This document shows, in pieces, positions 57,102 through 64,000 of a DNA stretch of 64,000 nt. Source of the stretch: UBA4416 sp048498515 (GTDB taxonomy: Bacteria; Bacteroidota; Bacteroidia; B-17B0; Aurantibacillaceae); assembly GCA_048498515.1 (NCBI GenBank), contig JBEHXV010000017.1:1-64000 (forward strand). Reading direction: 5' to 3'. The stretch's first letter is position 1. Each line of letters starts with the position of its first letter. The notes below the pieces were generated by a model, which was given only the letters and a program-made list of their open reading frames with translations, made no database searches and was not told the DNA's origin. The position numbers and the translations under genes are program-made.

Positions 57102-57198
57102 AACATCTGTTATCTTAAAGGTAGCTAATTTTCTGGCTTTTATAACATGAAATACCATTTCTTTTAGTTTTGCCCTTGTTTGGCAGCATTTTGAAAGA

Positions 57199-59076
57199 TC
57201 AAGGAACTATATTGCCAAAATTTAATTGGGCAGCGTCGGGATACGGAGGCTCTGCGTTACTTAGCCGGATAACGCGTATGGTTTTTTGCCCTATTCTAGG
57301 AATGTTTCCCTGAACTGTGTAGCGCTCAACCACATGGTACTCAGATCCCGGAGCCATGAGGTCCTCGCTCTCCGTATCAAAATATTTTTTTTCCGGACGC
57401 TTTATTTTGGCGGTACCTTCAAAGGTCAATAAAGCCAGGTTATCGTATTCTCCAAATGTTCCGGCAGCTACATCACCCCACATGCCGCGTATTCCATCCA
57501 GGTTTGGATGTGTGCTGGTAAGTGCCGCGAAATTGATCGATTCTTCATCATCGCCTATCCAGCCCGATTTTAATTCAAGCCTGTATCTTTTATCAGCAAT
57601 TTCGGTATCTGCCTCTTCTTCATACGATCCTTCTAAAATCTCTGCGGTCCTAAGTATCAATTGTCCAAAATTTGTTCCTCCGTCCGGAACAAGCTGACCT
57701 CTGAAATACCTGTTTAAGGGCTCATAAAAATAGCTGGTGTATAAACACAGGGCCAGAACATCCTCGTCATCATCTCTGCATTCTTCCAGGCAATAGGCAA
57801 TCTGGGTTTCCGCGTTGTATTGAAATATTTTGTCGTAGCTCATTCCCTGGATCACGCTTCGGTCACCTATAGCATCAACTATAACATTGTATACCAGGTC
57901 GTGAAGGGTGTCTCCTTCGCCCGGCGCTGTGCCATACCTTTCTTCCCATCCGGCAAATGCATTATCCTTATGTTGATTAAGCTCCCAGGAATTATGTACC
58001 TTAAGCTTGATTTCGTTAAACTGCCTTTTATCCTTTGGGCCTATGGTATCCTGATCGAGCTCATTTAATTGATCCCAGATGTAATTTAAACCATCCGCGT
58101 CGGTGTCGTAAAAAATTTCCTGCGAAAACCGATTCATGTCGCATAAGCTATAATTAACCTCATCATATGTAATGATGTGCTCTTCTATGCTCCATTCATC
58201 AATATCATCAATATTAATTGGCGCTCCTATGAACTCATTGTTTCTGATGGCAGCTGCGAGCTGACGGATCGCTGTTTGATCGCCATTGATACGTAAAAGC
58301 TGTTTATAGATACCGATGACCTCATCCCGTTCCAGTTCATCCGAATTAAAATCGCCATGAAAGGACGAATGAATCGGTCTTCGTTGGGTAACCTTGCCGC
58401 CATCTGTCTTTTTTAACTGGCTGGTACCACCAGATAAACTATTGCCCGAAAATTGAGAGGCGGTCCATCCCATGACATCCGCTTCCTGTTCCAGCCCTTT
58501 ATCATCATTTATGGCTACATAGCCTTTCAGTTGTGAGGTGGCTTGAACGCGTCCTTGTTTTTGCTGCACCACATGCCAGGCCTCATGAGGTAAATGTTTT
58601 TCCTGCCCGCTGGCTACGTGAATGTCAGTGCCTTGCGCAAAAGCATAAGCGTTTAACTGTGCAGGCTTATCGGAATTGTAATGTACTTTAACATCGTCCA
58701 TGGAGTAACCCGAAAGGTTCTCAACCCCCAATTTAAGGCTATTAGGCAAGCCGGTGTTATTTTCCTTTTTTTGTACTGGTGCAGCTTTTCCTTGCAGTTG
58801 TTGTGCAGGTTGAACGCTAAAAGGGCCGGTCATTGTTTGGTAAGCCTGCAGTTGTTTTACCCTGGGGCTGTTGTTTGCCATTTCCTGGAAGGCCTTAAAC
58901 TGTTGTACCTGCGAGCTGTTGCTAATGCTTTCCTGCAGTTTTTTTTGAGCAATGGCTTCAGGCCTGTTGTCAACAAATTGTGAAACAAGTTCGTTGCCGC
59001 TTTGCAGTTTGGGTAAACTATTCGCCACAGCCTGGCTTTTGTTTTCCTGCGCCTTATCAACCTGGGTCTTGTTCAT
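57199..59076 (-). CDS. DUF4157 (eCIS core) protein with unknown C-terminal region
   Basis: A 625-residue protein without a signal peptide. The first 110 residues are Gln/Asn-rich and low in complexity (VSQFVDNRPEAIAQKKLQES, and a second QLQAYQTM stretch). Residues about 112-200 are a DUF4157 domain with LPHEAWHVVQQKQGRV, a zinc-metallopeptidase HExxH at His164-Glu165-Ala-Trp-His168, and a likely third ligand in LEQEAD (Glu198). The remaining 400 residues are acidic and novel to me (YGTAPGEGDTLHDLVYN, ELKSGWIGDDEESINFAALT). DUF4157 proteins are associated with extracellular contractile injection systems (known); no sheath, tube or baseplate genes are here. Confidence 0.82.
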   Translation of the reverse strand: MNKTQVDKAQENKSQAVANSLPKLQSGNELVSQFVDNRPEAIAQKKLQESISNSSQVQQFKAFQEMANNSPRVKQLQAYQTMTGPFSVQPAQQLQGKAAPVQKKENNTGLPNSLKLGVENLSGYSMDDVKVHYNSDKPAQLNAYAFAQGTDIHVASGQEKHLPHEAWHVVQQKQGRVQATSQLKGYVAINDDKGLEQEADVMGWTASQFSGNSLSGGTSQLKKTDGGKVTQRRPIHSSFHGDFNSDELERDEVIGIYKQLLRINGDQTAIRQLAAAIRNNEFIGAPINIDDIDEWSIEEHIITYDEVNYSLCDMNRFSQEIFYDTDADGLNYIWDQLNELDQDTIGPKDKRQFNEIKLKVHNSWELNQHKDNAFAGWEERYGTAPGEGDTLHDLVYNVIVDAIGDRSVIQGMSYDKIFQYNAETQIAYCLEECRDDDEDVLALCLYTSYFYEPLNRYFRGQLVPDGGTNFGQLILRTAEILEGSYEEEADTEIADKRYRLELKSGWIGDDEESINFAALTSTHPNLDGIRGMWGDVAAGTFGEYDNLALLTFEGTAKIKRPEKKYFDTESEDLMAPGSEYHVVERYTVQGNIPRIGQKTIRVIRLSNAEPPYPDAAQLNFGNIVP

Positions 59077-59178
59077 TACCTCTTGGAGAGTTTATATATT
59101 TGGCTGTTTATTTGTACCGAGAAAGCTTAAATAAAGATAGAATATTATTGCACATTTGCAAAACGCTGTTCTTCATAA

Positions 59179-59664
59179 CTATTGGTTGATAAGTTCTTTT
59201 TTATAAAAGACCTTATCAACCGGGTTTACCAAAAAATCGGTTGGCAAATCGGTTATGGGAATTTTAATAAACCCATTCTTTTCATAAAAGGCCTGTGCCG
59301 TTTTAAATTGTTCCATAGTTCCCAAAAAAACGGTTGAAACCCTGCTGTCAATAGCATCATTCATAACGGTATCCAGCAGCGCTTTCGCTATGCCTTGCCC
59401 CCGAAAATCTTTATGAAGGAACATCCGTTTTAGTTCGATGTTATTATTGGCGAGCCTGCAAAAGCCTACGGTTCCTACAACGGTATTGCCAACGCAGGCA
59501 GACCAGTATTGGTGTTCCGGCAAATGCGAAAGCTCCTTGGTTGTTTTATAGTGTGCCGAAAACATATTTTCAGCATACTCTTCCGAAATAGAGCTCATCA
59601 GTTTGTCAACGTCGGGCTGGTGGTTGTCGTGGAAGGGGATGATGTGGAATGGAAGTTCTTTCAT
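59179..59664 (-). CDS. GNAT-family N-acetyltransferase
   Basis: A 161-residue GNAT acetyltransferase. The acetyl-CoA loop is KRMFLHKDFRGQGIAKALLD (RxxGxG/A type), preceded by the beta-bulge strand WSACVGNTVVGTVGFCRL and followed by the family's last part (AQAFYEKNGFIKIP). The substrate cannot be told from sequence. It stands alone between DUF4157 and a small secreted protein, on the same strand as both. Confidence 0.9.
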   Translation of the reverse strand: MKELPFHIIPFHDNHQPDVDKLMSSISEEYAENMFSAHYKTTKELSHLPEHQYWSACVGNTVVGTVGFCRLANNNIELKRMFLHKDFRGQGIAKALLDTVMNDAIDSRVSTVFLGTMEQFKTAQAFYEKNGFIKIPITDLPTDFLVNPVDKVFYKKELINQ

Positions 59665-59715
59665 TGGATATGGCGTTATGAGATTTATAAAAATACCATT
59701 TTCACTCCAACATCG

Positions 59716-60099
59716 TCAAAATTCGCCTGTTTTTTTTAACATTGGATATCTTAGCTTTCCTTTATAAACCACAAACAAGGTGTCATTCCTAAAAAACAAC
59801 TTATTCATGTGTTGATAGTCTTCAAGAGTAGCGGTTGGTATAGTAAGCGAAAGTTTACTTCCTGAACGACCATATAATTTATTTGCCTGCAGGTAAATGG
59901 TATCATGAGAGCTTGTCCATTTCCCTTTCGATTTAAATCCCCAGGTACAGTCACCCATTTTCTGATTATAGCTTCCTTTATTGTTAATTTGAACGTTGAA
60001 GCCTCCGCCTTTGGTATACCTATAGTATGTGCCTTCAAAAGATTGCTGGGAGTAACCTTTACATGTCAGAAGCAATAATAGGGAGGTAAGTAGTTTCAT
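59716..60099 (-). CDS. Small secreted protein of unknown function
   Basis: A 127-residue protein with a signal peptide (KLLTSLLLLLTCKGYSQ) and a beta-rich mature domain (SFEGTYYRYTKGGGFNVQIN, DCTWGFKSKGKWTSSHDTIY). The G.Y...G...W..K.KW..S.D.I pattern is like that of small lipocalin-like envelope proteins, but I do not recognise a named family. I start at the ATG at 60099 rather than a TTG 21 bases earlier. It is 28 bases downstream of the AbiGi-like gene. Confidence 0.6.
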   Translation of the reverse strand: MKLLTSLLLLLTCKGYSQQSFEGTYYRYTKGGGFNVQINNKGSYNQKMGDCTWGFKSKGKWTSSHDTIYLQANKLYGRSGSKLSLTIPTATLEDYQHMNKLFFRNDTLFVVYKGKLRYPMLKKTGEF

Positions 60100-60127
60100 T
60101 GTTTTGCTACTATAAGCCAAGGATTAG

Positions 60128-60877
60128 TTAAAAATCATTCCAGATTTGGTTTTTAGTTATGATTTTAGTTGACAATATTTTTAATTCTTTAGATGTAACA
60201 GTATCATCAAATGTTTCATTTATGGTTTTTAAAATTTCAGGGATTTCATCTTCTGAATCAATAATTATATAAGAAATATCCTGAGGAGAAAATCTCAGAT
60301 AGCAATCTTTGATGTTATCATTATAAGAGTCCTTATCTTTTAAATATCTTTCAGCATCTATAAAAGTATGGGCACCATTTAGATCTTTTTCAGGGACGAC
60401 ATAACGCCATTCTTTTTCATCATAAAACCTGTATGAGTCAGAATTAATTTTACCCTTTTTAAGATTGCCTTCATAATTTTTACAATGGCTGATGTAGATC
60501 ATAAATTCATCTAATAGCATATAATCAGGCTTATTGTTTTTGCCTTGTTTATAAATACGTAACGCTTGTTTTTTAAGATTGTCTGCTAATTTTGAATTAC
60601 GTTCAATATATAAAACTGGGTTTAATCCTGATTTTTTTGCCCAATTTTTTGAAAGACCAATGCCATACGAACCATACGAATCGATATGATTTTTTACTTC
60701 AGAAAGAGGAATGTCACAAAAACTACACATAGGGAATGCTACATCAAAAGTTGAATCTGTATTGAAATTTATTTCTTCCAAACAATATTTCATTTTAAAT
60801 CCATTGCATTTAATTATTCCTTTTAAATTATCAATTTTATCTGTGTAGTGAATAACAGAATTTGTACTTATTGCCAT
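60128..60877 (-). CDS. AbiGi-like abortive-infection protein, orphan
   Basis: A 249-residue soluble protein in AT-rich DNA. It resembles AbiGi (PF10899-type), the antitoxin of the AbiG abortive-infection system: SVIHYTDKIDNLKGIIKCNG, CSFCDIPLSEVKNHIDSYGS, YGIGLSKNWAKKSGLNPVLY and DEKEWRYVVPEK. No AbiGii toxin gene is next to it; the neighbours are a small secreted protein and ligA. The HYT..NL..I start and the EKEWR late motif are also shared in outline with DUF2971- and DarT-like proteins (resemblance only). Base use differs from ligA and points to transfer. Confidence 0.6.
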   Translation of the reverse strand: MAISTNSVIHYTDKIDNLKGIIKCNGFKMKYCLEEINFNTDSTFDVAFPMCSFCDIPLSEVKNHIDSYGSYGIGLSKNWAKKSGLNPVLYIERNSKLADNLKKQALRIYKQGKNNKPDYMLLDEFMIYISHCKNYEGNLKKGKINSDSYRFYDEKEWRYVVPEKDLNGAHTFIDAERYLKDKDSYNDNIKDCYLRFSPQDISYIIIDSEDEIPEILKTINETFDDTVTSKELKILSTKIITKNQIWNDF

Positions 60878-60978
60878 AGTTTAACTAAATGTTTTAAAAA
60901 GAGATACAATATTTATGGTATCATAATATTATCAACTACTGTAAATTAGTATTTATAATTACATACTAACATACATTC

Positions 60979-63018
60979 TCATTCCAACATCCCCAAAAAC
61001 TCCTCCTCATTAATCAGCTTAATGCCCAGCGATTCGGCTTTCTTCAGTTTCTCAGGGCCCATATTATCACCGGCCAATACAAAGCTGGTTTTTTTGGAAA
61101 TGGAACCGGAGTTTTTGCCCCCATGCAGTTCAATCATGTCCTTGTATTGCTCGCGGCTGTGTTTTTCAAATACGCCACTAATCACAAAGGTCAGGTCCTT
61201 TAATTTATCGCTGCCACCCTGTTGCTGATGCTCGTCCAGTTCAAAACGCAAACCGGCGGCTTTGAGCCGTAAAATAATTTCTTTGTTTTGTTCGTTGCTA
61301 AAATAGTCGGCAATGCTAATGGCAATGATCTCGCCAACCTCGTCAATGTTCAGCAGTTCTTCTTTGGTGGCGTTAATCAGCACATCAAGCGACTTCACTT
61401 TTTTGGCAATTTTTTTTGCCGTTGTTTCACCTACATGACGGATGCCAATGGCATACAATACGCGTTCAAAAGGTACCTGCTTGCTGGCCTCCAGTCCTTC
61501 AATTAAATTGTTGGCCGATTTTTCGGCCATGCGTTCCAATGGCAGTAGTTGTTCCTTTTTCAGGTCATACAGGTCGGCAATGTTTTTTACCAAACCGGCA
61601 TAGTATAATTGCACAATGGTTTCGCCACCAAGGCTGTCAATATTCATGGCCTTGCGCGATACAAAATGTTCCATGCGGCCAATCACCTGAGGCGGGCAGG
61701 CATTTTCATTAGGGCAAAAATGGTTGGCTTCACCTTCGTTGCGTTCCAGTAAGCTATTGCATTCAGGACAATGCGTAATGTACCGGGTTGGTTCTGTTCC
61801 CGGTTTGCGTTTACTCAGGTCAACCCCAATAATTTTAGGGATGATCTCTCCACCTTTTTCTACGTACACGTAATCGCCCACGCGCACGTCCAGTTTTTCA
61901 ATAATATCGGCATTGTGCAGTGAGGCACGTTTTACGGTAGTTCCTCCCAAAGGAACCGGTTTTAAATTGGCTACCGGCGTAATGGCTCCCGTGCGGCCCA
62001 CCTGGTACGAAATGCTTTGCAGTTCGGTGCTTACCTGCTCGGCCTTAAATTTATAGGCAATGGCCCAGCGTGGCGATTTGGCGGTGAAGCCCAGGTTCTT
62101 TTGCTGTTTGTAATTATCTACTTTAATTACAATACCATCAATATCAAACGGGAGTTTATAGCGTTCCTTGTCCCAGTAATTAATAAAATCCAACACCTCG
62201 TTAATGCCGTGGCATAATTTAGCGTCGCCCGAAATTTTAAAACCCCAGCTTTTGGCTGCCTGCATGTTTTCATAATGCGAGGAGTAGGGCAGGTTCTCGC
62301 CCAGCACATAGTACAAAAAGCAATCGAGCTTGCGTTTGGCAGTTTGCGCCGAGTCCTGCATTTTCATGGTGCCCGACGCGGCATTACGTGGGTTGGCCAT
62401 GGGCGCATCGCCAATCTCTTCGCGCTCCTTATTAATGGCGTCAAATACCGGGCGTGGCATGAACACCTCGCCGCGGATCTCAAATTTTTGAGGATAGTTG
62501 CCCTTTAATTGTAAAGGAATGGATTTGATGGTCTTTGCATTGGTCGTCACCTCATCGCCCTGCACACCATCGCCACGGGTAATGGCCTGAACCAGTTTTC
62601 CTTCTTCGTAAATTAAACTCAGCGATAAACCGTCAAATTTTAATTCGCATACATAATCAATCTGCTCATCAAACAAACTGTTGGCTGAGGCACTCGAAGC
62701 CAAACCAAGTCCTTCACGCACCCTGCGGTCAAAATCCATCATGTCATCAATGCCATAACTGTTGCTCAAAGAAAGCATGGGGTACTGGTGTTTCACCGTT
62801 TTAAACTCTTTGGTAATGGTACCACCAACACGCTGGCTTGGGGAGTTGGACGACAGGAACTCGGGAAATTGTTTTTCCAAAGCAATGAGCTCTTCCAGGA
62901 GTTTGTCGAACTCATAATCGCTAATGGTAGGATTGTCGAGGGCGTAATAGTTATAATTATGCTGTTCGAGGTCTTTTGAGAGTTGCTCTATCTTCTGTTT
63001 GGCTTCGGCTGCGGTCAT
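60979..63018 (-). CDS. ligA: NAD-dependent DNA ligase
   Basis: A 679-residue LigA that joins nicks in replication and repair using NAD+. Domains in order: Ia (NAD-binding, residues about 1-65), adenylation domain with the Lys127 of VCELKFDGLSLSLIYEEG, OB fold (VGRTGAITPVANLKPV), zinc finger of four Cys (HCPECNSLLERNEGE and CPNENACPPQ), helix-hairpin-helix repeats (about 495-585) and a C-terminal BRCT domain (GSDKLKDLTFVISGVFEKHS) ending at residue 679. All motifs are intact. Gene and length are normal; it is essential in most bacteria. Divergent from the metal-handling genes that follow. Confidence 0.98.
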   Translation of the reverse strand: MTAAEAKQKIEQLSKDLEQHNYNYYALDNPTISDYEFDKLLEELIALEKQFPEFLSSNSPSQRVGGTITKEFKTVKHQYPMLSLSNSYGIDDMMDFDRRVREGLGLASSASANSLFDEQIDYVCELKFDGLSLSLIYEEGKLVQAITRGDGVQGDEVTTNAKTIKSIPLQLKGNYPQKFEIRGEVFMPRPVFDAINKEREEIGDAPMANPRNAASGTMKMQDSAQTAKRKLDCFLYYVLGENLPYSSHYENMQAAKSWGFKISGDAKLCHGINEVLDFINYWDKERYKLPFDIDGIVIKVDNYKQQKNLGFTAKSPRWAIAYKFKAEQVSTELQSISYQVGRTGAITPVANLKPVPLGGTTVKRASLHNADIIEKLDVRVGDYVYVEKGGEIIPKIIGVDLSKRKPGTEPTRYITHCPECNSLLERNEGEANHFCPNENACPPQVIGRMEHFVSRKAMNIDSLGGETIVQLYYAGLVKNIADLYDLKKEQLLPLERMAEKSANNLIEGLEASKQVPFERVLYAIGIRHVGETTAKKIAKKVKSLDVLINATKEELLNIDEVGEIIAISIADYFSNEQNKEIILRLKAAGLRFELDEHQQQGGSDKLKDLTFVISGVFEKHSREQYKDMIELHGGKNSGSISKKTSFVLAGDNMGPEKLKKAESLGIKLINEEEFLGMLE

Positions 63019-63073
63019 AGCGGGCTATTGTTTTTCTTTAACAAATTTGTTATTTTTGAATAAGAAAACATAG

Positions 63074-63081
63074 TATTTTTG
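63074..63081 (+). promoter_or_regulatory. -7 promoter element for the HYC_CC_PP gene
   Basis: TATTTTTG, a full match to TAnnTTTG, 25 bases before the ATG at 63099 and divergent from ligA. TTTG motifs occur 15 and 24 bases upstream, neither at the usual 19. Confidence 0.5.
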
Positions 63082-63098
63082 TGAGTAGAAATTAACAA

Positions 63099-63497
63099 AT
63101 GAAAGCGGCATTCCTTAAAATAGTTTTTCTTGGCCTGGTGAGCATTTATGTGTTCTCTACCGTTGGAATGTGCGTCATCTCACATTACTGCGATGGTAAA
63201 CTGGAGAAGGTGTCCCTGTTCTCAAAACCATCGTCCTGCTGTGATGGTGAGGATAATGAAACAGACAATTGCTGTGAGAACGATGCCAAACACGTGACCT
63301 TTCATTCCGATTTTACATTTTATACCCTGGTGCAGGATTGTAAAGTAGCTGTGATGAAGCTCTTTATTGTCGATCCTTCTTTCATCCATATTTCTTATCC
63401 GGCAATTGCGCAGTCGCAGTTCATTGCCGATAAAAAGAACCATCCGCCCAGCCTGGTGCAGGATAATGTTGTTGCCTATAGTGTAATGAGAATTTAG
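63099..63497 (+). CDS. HYC_CC_PP family protein (metal-associated)
   Basis: A 132-residue exported protein: signal or anchor helix (residues about 5-27), then SHYCDGKLEKVSLFSKPSSC, CDGEDNETDNCCENDAKHVT and a C-terminal KNHPPSLV, which give the family its name (His-Tyr-Cys, Cys-Cys, Pro-Pro). The clustered Cys and His suggest metal binding in the periplasm. Family genes neighbour HMA proteins and TonB-dependent receptors, as here (63583 and 63935). The metal, probably copper or another thiophilic ion, is inferred from that context only. Confidence 0.78.
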   Translation: MKAAFLKIVFLGLVSIYVFSTVGMCVISHYCDGKLEKVSLFSKPSSCCDGEDNETDNCCENDAKHVTFHSDFTFYTLVQDCKVAVMKLFIVDPSFIHISYPAIAQSQFIADKKNHPPSLVQDNVVAYSVMRI

Positions 63498-63522
63498 AAT
63501 TGTGCGGCTTTGCTTACCTGTT

Positions 63523-63536
63523 TGTCAGGTTGAGCG
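63523..63536. repeat. Solitary half site of the TGTCAG..TGAGCG repeat
   Basis: TGTCAGGTTGAGCG matches the start of the arm at 52034, with one base changed. The other arm is absent, so this is a remnant or a chance match. Confidence 0.4.
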
Positions 63537-63582
63537 AAACAGTAACTTTTCCATTAAATTTTAATTATAACACATAAACAAC

Positions 63583-63924
63583 ATGAAAACCATCATCATC
63601 ATATTAGGGCTTATTTTCTCCGTATCCCTTAAAGCGCAGTCAACCATACAAACCGTGAGCTTTTCGGTAAAGGGTAATTGCGACGAATGTAAAGAACGCA
63701 TTGAGAATGCCGCCGATATTAAAGGCGTAAAAAACGCTGTTTGGGACGAAGAAAAGCAAGCGGTGACGGTTACTTTCGACTCTAAGAAAGTAAACCAGGA
63801 CCAAATTGAAAAAGCCATTGCCAAATCGGGCCATGCCACGCAACACGAAAAAGTGGACCCTGTGGCTTATAAGGCCTTACCCGAGTGCTGCAAATACGAA
63901 CACGCCGATTGTAAAAAGAAATAA
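63583..63924 (+). CDS. Exported heavy-metal-associated (HMA) domain protein
   Basis: A 113-residue protein with a signal peptide (ILGLIFSVSLKAQS) and an HMA ferredoxin-like fold: VSFSVKGNCDECKERIENAA, with the CxxC metal site, then GVKNAVWDEEKQAVTVTFDS and a QIEKAIAKSGHAT helix. The C-terminal tail KALPECCKYEHADCKKK has three more Cys. Exported HMA proteins act as periplasmic copper or mercury carriers. It is 10 bases upstream of the next, truncated gene, so both are probably on one transcript with the HYC_CC_PP gene. Confidence 0.88.
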   Translation: MKTIIIILGLIFSVSLKAQSTIQTVSFSVKGNCDECKERIENAADIKGVKNAVWDEEKQAVTVTFDSKKVNQDQIEKAIAKSGHATQHEKVDPVAYKALPECCKYEHADCKKK

Positions 63925-63934
63925 ATAAACTTTT

Positions 63935-64000
63935 ATGAAAAAGTTATTTGTTTTCCTTTTGGGGCTGCTGTACGCGTCCCACAATTTTGCACAGGTTAAA
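63935..64000 (+). CDS. Start of a secreted protein (truncated by the window)
   Basis: Only the first 22 codons are present: KKLFVFLLGLLYASHNFAQV is a signal peptide ending at FAQ. In comparable clusters a TonB-dependent outer-membrane receptor follows the HMA gene, which is my guess; the visible part cannot confirm it. Confidence 0.6.
   Translation, partial: MKKLFVFLLGLLYASHNFAQVK

Noticed and set aside
1..64000. CRISPR arrays, tRNA or rRNA genes, insertion sequences, prophage
   Set aside because: I looked for regular direct repeats with spacers, cloverleaf-like sequences, transposase motifs and phage structural genes on both strands and saw none. Absence of tRNA genes was not tested with a tool.

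Overview
The window is chromosomal DNA of a member of the Bacteroidota (Bacteroidetes). The signs are part of SprA, the outer-membrane translocon of the type IX secretion system (T9SS), at the left edge; several secreted proteins with a T9SS type A C-terminal sorting domain; many small lipoproteins with an SC-K-K type lipobox; -7 elements of the form TAnnTTTG instead of TATAAT; a near absence of Shine-Dalgarno sequences; and fusions typical of the phylum (MMPL transporter/acyltransferase/methyltransferase, GH3/beta-lactamase, propeller-PAS-SpoIIE phosphatase). I cannot name a genus. No tRNA, rRNA, CRISPR array, insertion sequence or prophage is visible.

Layout. 1-9.6 kb: sprA end, a SpoU-type RNA methyltransferase, AI-2E and PqiA-like membrane proteins, HMG-CoA lyase, dihydroorotate dehydrogenase, two tandem Ala-rich lipoproteins, MarC. 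9.7-20.5 kb: lipoproteins, a PAP2-type phosphatase, an NlpC/P60 hydrolase, a GH3/beta-lactamase fusion for cell-wall recycling, a four-gene operon (unknown protein, spermidine-synthase-like, GSCFA, HAD), and a DoxX/MauE-thioredoxin fusion. 20.6-24.1 kb, all on the minus strand: an array of five small cysteine-patterned lipoproteins, then miaE, a MarR regulator and yceI with a clear twin palindromic operator. 24.2-31.1 kb: a large T9SS-exported protein, then the translation cluster thrS-infC-rpmI-rplT and a duplicated-domain small protein. 31.1-42.6 kb: two SpoIIE-type phosphatase sensors, an M23 peptidase, a 730-bp gene-free stretch with an elaborate multi-hairpin element, an RCC1-repeat T9SS protein, and an operon (YceI-like, propeller phosphatase, GlcNAc-kinase-like, PH-like). 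42.7-54.7 kb: the trifunctional MMPL protein, lipoproteins, a J-KTSC protein coupled to rluF, a SiaC-like protein, ridA, a von Willebrand A lipoprotein and a DEAD-box helicase. 54.8-64 kb: a DJ-1-like protein that lacks its nucleophile, a DUF4157 (eCIS-associated) protein, an orphan AbiGi-like protein in AT-rich DNA, ligA, and the start of a heavy-metal-handling set.

Most of the window is housekeeping and cell-envelope biology. The best leads for something undescribed are the nested hairpin element at 34.4-34.8 kb, the CxC lipoprotein array at 20.7-22.2 kb, the leader and start-codon signals of thrS and infC, and the DUF4157 and AbiGi-like accessory genes. The two SpoIIE phosphatases and the SiaC-like protein may belong to one signalling theme (inference). 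Several inverted repeats built on GAGCGGAGTCGA, and a second repeat family, are scattered between genes.
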